The notes under the pieces were generated by a model. That model ran no database searches. It was not told the origin of the DNA and worked only from the letters and a program-made list of their open reading frames with translations. 41,868 bases of DNA, taken from positions 1 to 41,868 of the forward strand of contig JAQBUE010000020.1 in assembly GCA_027624045.1 (NCBI GenBank), written 5' to 3'. This document shows, one piece after another, positions 34,522 through 41,868 of this stretch. The position numbers and the translations under genes were made by a program. Within the stretch, counting starts at the first letter, position 1; the number at the start of each line of letters is the position of its first letter. The DNA is from Acidobacteriota bacterium (lineage in GTDB: Bacteria > Acidobacteriota > Terriglobia > Bryobacterales > UBA6623).

Positions 34522-35937
34522 ATGTTCGACCGTCACCGGAAAAAAGCGGCAGTTCTGTTCGCGGCCGCCGATGTCGCCCTCCTCATCGTTGCTTTCGAAG
34601 CCGCCTACCAAGTGCGGGCTTTTCTGCCGCTCCCTCTCGATTTCTACATCATCACCCCCATCAAGGGATTAGTTCTTGGGTTCACGCTTCTGCTCTGGCT
34701 GGGCTCGGGATGGTGGTTGGGCGTCTATGAGCGGCTGTATGGCAACCTGCTGCGCGCCGCCGTCTATGACACGTTCAATCAAGTCGCCCTGACAACGCTC
34801 AGTCTGGTTGCCTTTCAGTTTTTCTTTAAACTCGATGCGAGCCGCGTTTTCATCGGGCTGTTCGCTGTCTTTTCGTTTGCACTGCTGCTGTTCTACCGTG
34901 TCTCCGCGCGGCCCCTGCGGGGATGGATTCGGCGTCAATTCGGTGCGGAAGCTTTTCACGTGATCGTCGGCTGGGGGCAGAATGCCGTCGAGGTCGGACG
35001 TCGTCTCGAAGAGGCGAGCGAGTATGGCAGCCGGCTCGTTGCGTTCGTTGACCCGGGGGATAACCTCGGCGAATCCGTGCAACTGAAGAACGCCTACCCG
35101 GTGTGGCGGCTCAGCGAGTTGTCGGCCAAGCTCAGGGCCGATGTCATTGATGAGATCATTTTCAGCGTGGAAGCCGAGAAGCTCGCCGAGCTCGAAGACG
35201 TCTTCCTGCTGTGCGACGAAGAGGGTGTGCGAACACGTGTTGTGATCGACTTCTTCCCGCACGTCCACAGCAATGTCTACCTGGACCGCTTCGGGCCGCT
35301 GTCGTTTCTTACCTTCTCGACGACTCCCGACGACGAAATCCGGCTATTCGTCAAACGCTCGATTGACGTCGTGCTCGCATCGCTGTCGCTGATCCTGCTG
35401 TCGGCCCCGATGCTGCTGCTGTCGCTGTTGGTGCGGGCGACATCGAAGGGGCCGGCCATCTTCCGCCAGATCCGTTGCGGGTTGAACGGGCGGACGTTCA
35501 TTTTCTACAAGTTTCGGTCGATGGTCGATAACGCCGATGCGTTGAAGGCCGAGCTGGAACATCTCAACGAAAGAGACGGCCCGATTTTCAAGATTTCCGA
35601 CGACCCTCGTCTTACGGGGCTGGGCCGCTATATCCGGCGCTTCTCGATCGACGAATGGCCCCAGTTCTGGAACATCCTCAAGGGAGATATGTCGTTCGTC
35701 GGACCGCGGCCGGCGGGGCCCTCGGAGGTCTGTCAGTATGCGGCGTGGCAACGCCGCCGCCTCCGCATGCGTCCCGGCTTGACCTGCCTGTGGGCGCTCC
35801 ACGGCCGTGATCAAGTCGACTTCGATACCTGGATGAAGCTCGATCTGCAATACATCGACAACTGGTCGCTGGGCCTCGATCTCAAAATCCTGCTACGCTC
35901 CATCCCTCGCGTGTTGGCCGGTCGGGGAGCCAGTTAG
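34522..35937 (+). CDS. Polyprenyl-phosphate sugar-1-phosphate transferase
   Basis: A 471-residue inner-membrane initiating enzyme of exopolysaccharide or O-unit synthesis (WcaJ/WbaP-like), moving a sugar-1-phosphate from a nucleotide sugar to undecaprenyl phosphate. It has four N-terminal membrane helices to about 130, a cytoplasmic Rossmann-like domain (about 145-275), another membrane-associated helix after KRSIDVVLASL, then the catalytic domain with FRQIRCGLNGRTFIFYKFRS, the Asp-Glu in FSIDEWPQFWNILKGDMS and FVGPRPAGP. Length and motifs are normal. The sugar is not predictable. Its stop overlaps the convergent ligase gene by four bases. Confidence 0.93.
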   Translation: MFDRHRKKAAVLFAAADVALLIVAFEAAYQVRAFLPLPLDFYIITPIKGLVLGFTLLLWLGSGWWLGVYERLYGNLLRAAVYDTFNQVALTTLSLVAFQFFFKLDASRVFIGLFAVFSFALLLFYRVSARPLRGWIRRQFGAEAFHVIVGWGQNAVEVGRRLEEASEYGSRLVAFVDPGDNLGESVQLKNAYPVWRLSELSAKLRADVIDEIIFSVEAEKLAELEDVFLLCDEEGVRTRVVIDFFPHVHSNVYLDRFGPLSFLTFSTTPDDEIRLFVKRSIDVVLASLSLILLSAPMLLLSLLVRATSKGPAIFRQIRCGLNGRTFIFYKFRSMVDNADALKAELEHLNERDGPIFKISDDPRLTGLGRYIRRFSIDEWPQFWNILKGDMSFVGPRPAGPSEVCQYAAWQRRRLRMRPGLTCLWALHGRDQVDFDTWMKLDLQYIDNWSLGLDLKILLRSIPRVLAGRGAS

Positions 35938-37214
35938 CCCGCTCTCGCGTCCGCTTGGGTCTCAACCCCGCCAAGCTCGATAGCCCGGTATCCAACCGCC
36001 ACCAATGTGAGATAGACGCCGAGGACCTCGCTATCCCCGAGCACGATGTCAGCCGATAGCCCGACGATGATGACGGCGAGCGTGGCGGCGACTACACCGT
36101 GAAGCAGCCAGCCTACGTTTTGAGTTCTGGCCGACGCCTGGCCGCGCGACGCTGCTGCCGCGTGATCCCAAAGAACCTTGAGCAGAAACCACATCATGAA
36201 GAGGGCCGCCGGTATCCCTCGTTCGGCCGCGTAGTGGACAGGGATGTTGTGGAGATGTCCGTAGTAGGCTTCGGGGCGCTCGACGATGTCTTTAGGCTGG
36301 AACTCATCGAAGCGCGGACCGACGCGCTCCGGCCCGACCCCGAACCACGGGTGGGCATCGATCATTCGGGCGCCGGTTCGCCACATGATGATGCGGCTGC
36401 CATAAGAGCCGGGGTCAGTGAACGACTGCAAGCGCTGCCGAACCGAGCCGGGCGCGAAGGTGATCACGAGCAGCAGCGCGGCCGGTGCGATCCACAGCAG
36501 GCGAGGTTTCCACTGCCACACGAGGTAGGCCCCACCGGCCAGCGCCGCCACCCAAACGCTGCGCGTATAACTCAGCACCAGGCTTACCGCCAGCACTGAT
36601 CCCACACCCAGCCAAACAGCTCTCCCGGATCGGCGGTCCCGCTCGGCCAGGAGGAGGTAAGCGACGACCATCAGCGTGACCAGCATCAGAACCTCGCTGA
36701 ACGTCATCCAGTGGCTGAAAAACCCCGTGATGCGGCGCCCCTCGTAGCCCTGAATGAAACTGTAGCCCCCCCCGTAGGCCTCACTCAGTTTCCAGATAAA
36801 CTGGACGATCGCCGTCACGCTTGAGGCCAGAATGACGACGAACAATCCTTCCATGAGCCGCCGGATCTGGCTCGCAGTGCGAAACAGCGAATAGACAATC
36901 AGCGGCACCAACAGTAATAGCGCCAGTTTTTTTATCTGAGGCCAGCCCGCGAGCGGATCATCGGAAGCAGCGATCGAAAGCAAGGTCCAGATCGTAAAGC
37001 CAATCAGTGGGACCATCACCGGGGGCATCCGAAACTGTTTGCGGGAGAGCGACAGGCACACCAGCGCCACTCCGAGCGCCGCATGCGCCAAGGCTATCGA
37101 GATTACGTGTCCGAGGCAACCGATAAAGGCGGCCGCGTAGGCGTAGTGCTCGTATTTGTCGCGCCGCGCCGCTTGAACGGTCCGGAGTAGTGCGACGCTG
37201 CTGTCGGATGGCAT
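35934..37214 (-). CDS. O-antigen ligase/polymerase family membrane protein
   Basis: A 426-residue protein with about ten to twelve membrane helices and a Wzy_C-type (PF04932-like) core: LSYTRSVWVAALAGGAYL, the large periplasmic loop with GSRIIMWRTGARMIDAHPWFGVGP and HLHNIPVHYAAERG (His-rich, typical of WaaL/Wzy catalysis). It joins glycans at the periplasmic face of the inner membrane, either polymerising repeat units (Wzy) or attaching glycan to lipid or protein (WaaL/PglL). Sequence alone does not decide. It is convergent with the sugar transferase and probably part of the same pathway. GCAT start at 37214. Confidence 0.87.
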   Translation of the reverse strand: MPSDSSVALLRTVQAARRDKYEHYAYAAAFIGCLGHVISIALAHAALGVALVCLSLSRKQFRMPPVMVPLIGFTIWTLLSIAASDDPLAGWPQIKKLALLLLVPLIVYSLFRTASQIRRLMEGLFVVILASSVTAIVQFIWKLSEAYGGGYSFIQGYEGRRITGFFSHWMTFSEVLMLVTLMVVAYLLLAERDRRSGRAVWLGVGSVLAVSLVLSYTRSVWVAALAGGAYLVWQWKPRLLWIAPAALLLVITFAPGSVRQRLQSFTDPGSYGSRIIMWRTGARMIDAHPWFGVGPERVGPRFDEFQPKDIVERPEAYYGHLHNIPVHYAAERGIPAALFMMWFLLKVLWDHAAAASRGQASARTQNVGWLLHGVVAATLAVIIVGLSADIVLGDSEVLGVYLTLVAVGYRAIELGGVETQADARAG

Positions 37215-37330
37215 GAAACCAACTCAGTATGGCATCGCCAGATCGGTGGCCTTGGCGGTTTTCTTAACGCAGGTGGGGACCACTTGCCGGCGTGCGCGGC
37301 TGTGCCAGAAGACGGTTGCTGGTTTTCAGG

Positions 37331-38302
37331 TTAGTCATTCCACGCAAGCGTTCCGACTAGCTCTCGGGCGGAAGGTACGCCTTCTTTGGCAAGCCAGTCG
37401 GACAACTCGACGACGAGCCGTTGCGGGCTCCGCGGATCCCAGAACGTGGCCGTCCCGACTTGTGTCGCGGTAGCGCCGCAGATAAGAAACTCCGCGACAT
37501 CCTCTCCGCTAGCGATGCCGCCGAGCCCGATGACCGGAACCTTGACCGCCTGTGAGGCTTGATACACCATGCGAAGCGCGATGGGCTTGATCGCGGGGCC
37601 GGATAAGCCGCCGAGATTGGCACCGAGGCGAGGGCGCCTGGTGCTGGCGTCGACGGCGAGACCAACGAGCGTGTTGACCAGAGAAATCGCGTCGGCGCCG
37701 GCCTGCTCGGCGGCGCGCGCTACGACGGCGATGTCGGTGACATTTGGGGAAAGCTTCACGATGAGAGGCCGTTTGCGAACAACCTGCCGCGCCATCCCGA
37801 CAACTTCAGCGAGCAAAATCGGGTCGGACGCGAATTGCATGCCGCCGTGTTTTGTATTCGGACAGGAAACGTTTAACTCATATCCGGCGAGCCCTTCGGC
37901 GTCCTCCAGGATGCGCAAAACTTCGACGTAGTCCTCGGGCGCGTAGCCGAAGACGTTCGCGAACACAGCGGTGTTAAGCCGCGCCAGTTTCGGAAGCTTA
38001 TCGGCGACGAAGGCTCGAACCCCAACGTTCTGCAGGCCGATCGAGTTCAGCATTCCCGAGGCGGTTTCGACGACCCGGGGCGGAGCATTGCCTTCGATCG
38101 GCTCGCGAGACAGACCCTTGACCACAAATCCGCCGAGCGCGTTCAGGTCGAGAATCTTGTCAAACTCCAGTCCGTAACCGAACGTCCCGCTCGAGGCGAT
38201 GACGGGGTTCTTGAGGCGTAGGCCGCAGAGTTCGGTGGTGAGGTCGGGCACGTTTGTTCGGAGAAGTTGATTCCCGGAAGTTGATTCCTCGAAGTTGTTC
38301 AC
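37331..38302 (-). CDS. pyrD: Dihydroorotate dehydrogenase, class 1B-like
   Basis: A 323-residue class 1 dihydroorotate dehydrogenase, oxidising dihydroorotate to orotate in pyrimidine synthesis using FMN. Class 1 is shown by the catalytic Cys, C147 in ELNVSCPNTKHGG, rather than Ser. Other blocks are LKNPVIASSGTFGYG, VVKGLSREP, IVKLSPNVTD, LVNTLVG and PVIGLGGIASGEDV. The start is GTG 38302, overlapping the upstream stop as GTGA; a second GTG at 38251 (MPDLTTELCGL) would give a more typical N terminus. Class 1B enzymes usually need a PyrK electron-transfer partner, not found in the window. Confidence 0.93.
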   Translation of the reverse strand: MNNFEESTSGNQLLRTNVPDLTTELCGLRLKNPVIASSGTFGYGLEFDKILDLNALGGFVVKGLSREPIEGNAPPRVVETASGMLNSIGLQNVGVRAFVADKLPKLARLNTAVFANVFGYAPEDYVEVLRILEDAEGLAGYELNVSCPNTKHGGMQFASDPILLAEVVGMARQVVRKRPLIVKLSPNVTDIAVVARAAEQAGADAISLVNTLVGLAVDASTRRPRLGANLGGLSGPAIKPIALRMVYQASQAVKVPVIGLGGIASGEDVAEFLICGATATQVGTATFWDPRSPQRLVVELSDWLAKEGVPSARELVGTLAWND

Positions 38303-39906
38303 GGTGAAGGAGGAACAGGTCCTACCAGATCCCTCTCAATGAATTCCGGGCGCTTTCTCGGCAGTAGTGCCTCGGCCAACACTTCGCCGGTCGCCAGGGT
38401 GGGCGAGGAGATGCCGAGCCAGACGCACAGTGTCGGAGCGATGTCCACGGCGGAGACGATGCTGTTGTACTGGCCGCGGCGGAACCCAGGCCCGTGGAAG
38501 ATGAGGGGCACGTCGGTGTCATAGCGGTAGAAAGATCCGGGGGCCGTGCCGCGTCCGCCGCCAAAATCCTCGCTGAAGTAAGGGTCGTAGATGAGCGCGA
38601 GATCCCCAGCGCGTTTGGGATACCAGCTATTTCGGACGCTGGCGGCGCCGGGAACATCGTCGAGTCCCGGTTCGGGGGCATAGAAACCGGCGACTCCGGG
38701 AACACTTCTCGCCGCTTCCCCGGCCGTACGTAAGACAGCCATCCGCTGTCCACTTGCGGCTTGCCATGACGTGTCGCTCAGATAGACGTACGGGTAGACA
38801 AATTTCTGAACGTATGCGCTCCGTCCATACGCCGCGGCCAAAGCCGCGTTGATCGCTTCGACGACGTCCTGGCTAGGAACTCGGCCGGCGGCCAGTCCGT
38901 TTTCTTCTAGGCCCTCCGGGAGAGGACCGATGCCATGGGTGGCGGTGAAAATGATTCCGACGTTATCAAGTCCGAGTCGCCGATCGAGGTCGTCAAAAAA
39001 TGCTCCGAGCATGCCGTCCAGGCGCACCACCATGTCGCGCATCAGCGCAGAGTGGGCGCCGGTTTCGAGAGCGAGGTAAGCCGGAGCACTGATGTTGACG
39101 ATCAGCAGATCAGGATAGTCTCCCTGTCCCAAACCCTCTGATTGGACGGCTTGTAGAGCGAAGGCGAGCGTGTCGGCGGCGGCGAACGGAGAGGATCGAT
39201 ATAGCGCGGGCAAGGCCTCTCCGCTTTCCATGACCCGCAAGGGAGGAACGTCGGCGGCCTGCCCCAAGCCCCGCCACTGCTTGCCCTGGGCTCGGACCGC
39301 TCCATGCAAGGCGTTGAAGCCGTCGACCCAGCCCGGGAGGGTTTGGCGATAGTATCGCGAGGTGCCGAAAGCGCCGTTGGCTCCCATCCAGTACGCGCCG
39401 ATCGGACGCCGGCCTGCTTGGAAGATCGCGCCCTCGGCGCGTCCTGAAACCGCGAGGACTCGCGACTGGCCGCGGCTGGCGAGACGCAATTCGTCGGCGA
39501 AGGTCGAGCCCGTCAACCGGTTCGGGGATTCGAACGGAACGCGGGTAAGGGAGTCGACGGCGCGCACGACGCGGTCCTCGCCTCGCTCATACCAGCGGTC
39601 GGCCACGATGCCGTGGAGCGCGGGGTAGGCACCCGTCGCGAGGGTGGCGGCATTCGGTCCGGCCAGAGTCGTCAGGTGATCGTAGCGCGCCGTGGGGAAT
39701 ACGGCACCGTCGGCGAGCAGACGGCCGAAGCCTGCGGCACTGAAGTCGTTTTCATAGCGCTGGAGATAGTCGGAGCGAAACTGTTCCGAGACGATGAGGA
39801 CGATCAACGATGGAGGCGACGCGGCCAGCGGCGCCGTCCCGAATAGGGCAAGCAGGGCCACGATCACGCCTCGCGCACAACGAGGAAGCCGTTGGCGGTG
39901 CTTCAT
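38299..39906 (-). CDS. Alkaline-phosphatase-superfamily protein, catalytic residues lost
   Basis: A 535-residue exported protein of the type I phosphodiesterase/PafA-like group. ATG 39906 gives a signal peptide (VIVALLALFGTAPLAASP). The frame of the family is clear (LIVLIVSEQFRSDYLQRY, TGAYPALHGIVADRWYERG, RGTAPGSFYRYDTDVPLIFHG), but the metal site is gone: the first Asp is E41 (VSEQF), the nucleophile Thr is Ala (A82, LAGPNA), the Asp and His of the D-x3-H loop are A276 and L280, the Asp of DHG is T323 (ATHG), and the last His is D465 (YDTDV); only H324 remains. It is probably a pseudoenzyme, perhaps ligand-binding. It is cotranscribed with pyrD (GTGA overlap). Confidence 0.85.
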   Translation of the reverse strand: MKHRQRLPRCARGVIVALLALFGTAPLAASPPSLIVLIVSEQFRSDYLQRYENDFSAAGFGRLLADGAVFPTARYDHLTTLAGPNAATLATGAYPALHGIVADRWYERGEDRVVRAVDSLTRVPFESPNRLTGSTFADELRLASRGQSRVLAVSGRAEGAIFQAGRRPIGAYWMGANGAFGTSRYYRQTLPGWVDGFNALHGAVRAQGKQWRGLGQAADVPPLRVMESGEALPALYRSSPFAAADTLAFALQAVQSEGLGQGDYPDLLIVNISAPAYLALETGAHSALMRDMVVRLDGMLGAFFDDLDRRLGLDNVGIIFTATHGIGPLPEGLEENGLAAGRVPSQDVVEAINAALAAAYGRSAYVQKFVYPYVYLSDTSWQAASGQRMAVLRTAGEAARSVPGVAGFYAPEPGLDDVPGAASVRNSWYPKRAGDLALIYDPYFSEDFGGGRGTAPGSFYRYDTDVPLIFHGPGFRRGQYNSIVSAVDIAPTLCVWLGISSPTLATGEVLAEALLPRKRPEFIERDLVGPVPPSP

Positions 39907-39993
39907 CTCCGAATCCCCGATCAGGCCGGTCACGTGAGGTTGAGTGTATCAGAGGCTCCTTCAAAAACGGGCCTTGCCTAGGCTAACGGTGTC

Positions 39994-40350
39994 TTAGCCG
40001 CGGACGTTGAGTTGCCGTCCGTTCGACGGTTGGACCGTCATGAGTGCGCGCTGGGCCTGCTTGGCGGATCTCAATTCGTCCAACCGTTCCCGGATGAGCG
40101 CCCGCCGCAAGATCAACGGAGTACGTACTCCATCCCCTAGAGCGATCAGGCTGCGCAAGCGTTCCTGATGCTGCGAAGAGATCTGGTCCCCTTGAACCAG
40201 CTCTTGCAGGAACCGGATTTGAGATGAGCGCTCGTCAAGCAGGGCGCTGAATGACGGCCCCGCAGGATCGTTCGACGCGTTCTGGAGCGCTTCGGTCGTA
40301 AAGTGCAAGCGATCAAGGACCTGTTCCACTTCGTAGGACATATTAGTCAT
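39994..40350 (-). CDS. FliT-like flagellar chaperone candidate
   Basis: A 118-residue all-helical protein, translationally coupled to fliD (ATG within the fliD stop TGATG). The layout, an N-terminal helical hairpin with FSALLDERSSQIRFLQELV and a C-terminal helix (IRERLDELRSAKQAQRAL), resembles FliT, the export chaperone of the cap protein FliD. Sequence identity to named FliT proteins cannot be judged by eye, so this relies mainly on size, helix pattern and position downstream of fliD. No signal peptide. Confidence 0.65.
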   Translation of the reverse strand: MTNMSYEVEQVLDRLHFTTEALQNASNDPAGPSFSALLDERSSQIRFLQELVQGDQISSQHQERLRSLIALGDGVRTPLILRRALIRERLDELRSAKQAQRALMTVQPSNGRQLNVRG

Positions 40351-41825
40351 CAGTTTGATTGCTGTGCAGTCCGGAAAGAATCAAAAATGGCGGTCAGGGT
40401 TCCCTGCTGTGCCTCGAGGCGCGAGAGGATAAGATCGGCGGCCGCGAACTTCAGTTCGAGTGTGGCGATCAAGCGGTCGATTCTCTCCGTGGCGGCGTCA
40501 ATCCGTGTCTGTATGTTTTTATCGGACTCGGTCAGGATCTTGATGGTCGCTTGGATATGACCGCTGACTGGATCAGCGAGCTGCTGGAGTTTCGATAAGC
40601 CCAAACCGGCGAGGCCTGATGATGTGTCGCCGATGAACTCAAGCGCATCACCGATCTGATCGTTGGTCAGGCTGTTGAAAACGAGCGTGTCGAAATCCAA
40701 CTGCCCGCTCTCGTTAAACTTCAGTCCCAGCTCGGCAATCGACTTGATGGCCCCCAAACCGCTGAACGAGGTGATATCTCGCAACGCTTGCTGTGATTGA
40801 CGGACGATGATATCTCCCGATAGGATGCCCGCGCTTTCGCCGATCTGTGTCTGGATTTTTGCAGCGGCGCTGTTGTATTCGGCGGCGAGGTTCGCCAGGG
40901 AAGCGGAGATGGCGGTGCGGTCACTGAAGACTGTCACGCTCGTCAACCCCGCCCCTTCGATCGTCAGCGTCAGACCCGGTTCGAAATCAACGATCGTATT
41001 GCCGGAGTTCGTGACGTTCAGTCCGTTGACCGTAAAGACCGCATCCGTACCCTGGTTGGTCGTCGTGAGCAGATCGGTGGCAAAGCCGTCCCGCAGGATG
41101 AGGGTTGCCGCCCCGGTCGATGTGGCGGTGACGCTGAGGTGATACGCCGGATTGGCGATATCACTGCTCGTATTGATGATCGAGGCTTTGGCTCCTAGTG
41201 TCGAGCTCTGGGTGTTGATGAAGTCCCGCAGACCCTCGAGCGTATTATCGAAGGCTTCGACCGAGTGTGCTCCGGCAAGGCCGGAGAGAAAGCCTGTTCC
41301 TTGCGCGTTGTCGGCGACCGTAATGTCGAAAGCCTGATCGCCGCTTATCCGGATCTCGCCGTTGACCGCGCTAAATGTCACGCTCGCGCTCGTCAGCGTT
41401 GCATCCAGCGCCACCTGGGCGTTCAGAGCCGCGGCGATCTCCTGTGCCGACTGGCCGCCCACGACCCCGCCGGCTTCGAGTCCGCTCACAACGCTGCCGC
41501 TGTTCGATGATGCGAACGTGAAGCCCTGGCCGACCGTGTCGCTGACGATAAGTTTAAGATTGCCGCCTTCGTCACTGAAGCTCAGCTTGCCGCTGAGATT
41601 CGCGTTCGCCGCGATTTGATCATTGAGCAGAGTCGCAATCTCGGCCGTGGTCTCGGTTCCAGTGAGCGCGACGGTCGTGATCTGTTCGTCGATGGCCGCG
41701 TCACCACTAACGAAGTTGACGCTGATGGTGTCACCCACGCCGATCGTACTCGGCCCGGCAGCCGCGACGAAGAAACTGTCAAGCTCAGCGGTGATGCTCC
41801 CTAATACTACTGTGTTAGAAACCAT
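40350..41825 (-). CDS. fliD: Flagellar hook-associated protein 2 (filament cap)
   Basis: A 491-residue FliD-like protein, the filament cap that helps flagellin polymerise. The middle (about 195-260: LEGLRDFINTQSSTLGAKAS, INTSSDIANPAYHLSVTATS) is the FliD central domain, and the C-terminal 250 residues (LAAEYNSAAAKIQTQ, ITSFSGLGAIKSIAELGLKF, final coiled-coil RIDAATERIDRLIATLELKF) are FliD_C. The usual N terminus (SGLGSGLDI type) is absent: the frame begins MVSNTVVLGSITAELDSF and an in-frame TAG lies 24 bases upstream. Residues 1-190 look like flagellin-IN-type inserts (FTFASSNSGSVV). It is either N-terminally divergent or interrupted close to the window's right edge. Confidence 0.82.
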   Translation of the reverse strand: MVSNTVVLGSITAELDSFFVAAAGPSTIGVGDTISVNFVSGDAAIDEQITTVALTGTETTAEIATLLNDQIAANANLSGKLSFSDEGGNLKLIVSDTVGQGFTFASSNSGSVVSGLEAGGVVGGQSAQEIAAALNAQVALDATLTSASVTFSAVNGEIRISGDQAFDITVADNAQGTGFLSGLAGAHSVEAFDNTLEGLRDFINTQSSTLGAKASIINTSSDIANPAYHLSVTATSTGAATLILRDGFATDLLTTTNQGTDAVFTVNGLNVTNSGNTIVDFEPGLTLTIEGAGLTSVTVFSDRTAISASLANLAAEYNSAAAKIQTQIGESAGILSGDIIVRQSQQALRDITSFSGLGAIKSIAELGLKFNESGQLDFDTLVFNSLTNDQIGDALEFIGDTSSGLAGLGLSKLQQLADPVSGHIQATIKILTESDKNIQTRIDAATERIDRLIATLELKFAAADLILSRLEAQQGTLTAIFDSFRTAQQSN

Positions 41826-41868
41826 GGTAGCCTGAAAATATGAGCACCACTACTTTGGCACCAGGCCC

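Overview
The window is GC-rich, densely packed bacterial chromosome with about 36 supportable protein genes and no rRNA, tRNA or CRISPR array that I can see. The adjacent multi-domain DUF1587/1592/1588/1585 cytochrome-like protein and DUF1552 protein, secreted leucine-rich-repeat (LRR) proteins, a Tat-exported quinoprotein, an SMP-30 family protein, TadE/TadG-like minor pilins and CheX-type phosphatases suggest Planctomycetota or Acidobacteriota. This taxonomic reading is an inference; no marker gene settles it.

Layout. (1) 1-2619: the 3' end of an AMP-forming ligase coupled to an acyl-CoA dehydrogenase, then rmlD. (2) 2620-3271: a HicBA toxin-antitoxin locus whose hicA carries two frame disruptions while hicB is intact. 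(3) 3454-6772: the DUF1592-type protein with two CxxCH motifs, overlapping a DUF1552 protein. (4) 7133-12419: two convergent paralogous operons, tadG-tadE-tadE facing tadE-tadE-tadG, with a decayed IS200/IS605 element between them. The rightward-lying copy has a strong sigma-54-type promoter; the other copy has what looks like a degraded version of it. (5) 12941-16050: two secreted LRR proteins in an operon. (6) 16287-18427: a rhodanese, a small unknown protein and folD. (7) 18420-23256: a quinoprotein dehydrogenase (minus strand), then rmlC, rmlB and an SMP-30/gluconolactonase-like protein. (8) 23474-34404: a chemosensory cluster with a REC-pseudoREC-CheX fusion, CheY (minus strand), a large CheA with a pseudo-receiver, CheW, a soluble triple-PAS MCP, CheY, CheB, CheR and CheX. 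(9) 34522-37214: a polyprenyl-phosphate sugar transferase and an O-antigen-ligase/polymerase family protein. (10) 37331-39906: pyrD and an alkaline-phosphatase-superfamily protein that has lost nearly all its metal ligands. (11) 39994-41825: a FliT-like protein and FliD.

How the parts fit. Polysaccharide genes (rmlB, C, D, sugar transferase, Wzy/WaaL-like ligase) flank the complete chemosensory cluster, and flagellar cap genes lie at its far end. The cluster could therefore steer flagella, control exopolysaccharide, or both. The receptor has no membrane segment, so it should sense a cytoplasmic signal through its three PAS domains. Dephosphorylation would rest on CheX-type domains, one with a full [D/S]xxxExxN motif (in the fusion) and one lacking the Asn. 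The most interesting items are the inverted duplication of the tad minor-pilin operon with its promoters, the REC-REC-CheX fusion, the pseudo-phosphatase, and the exact 366-bp PAS triplication.
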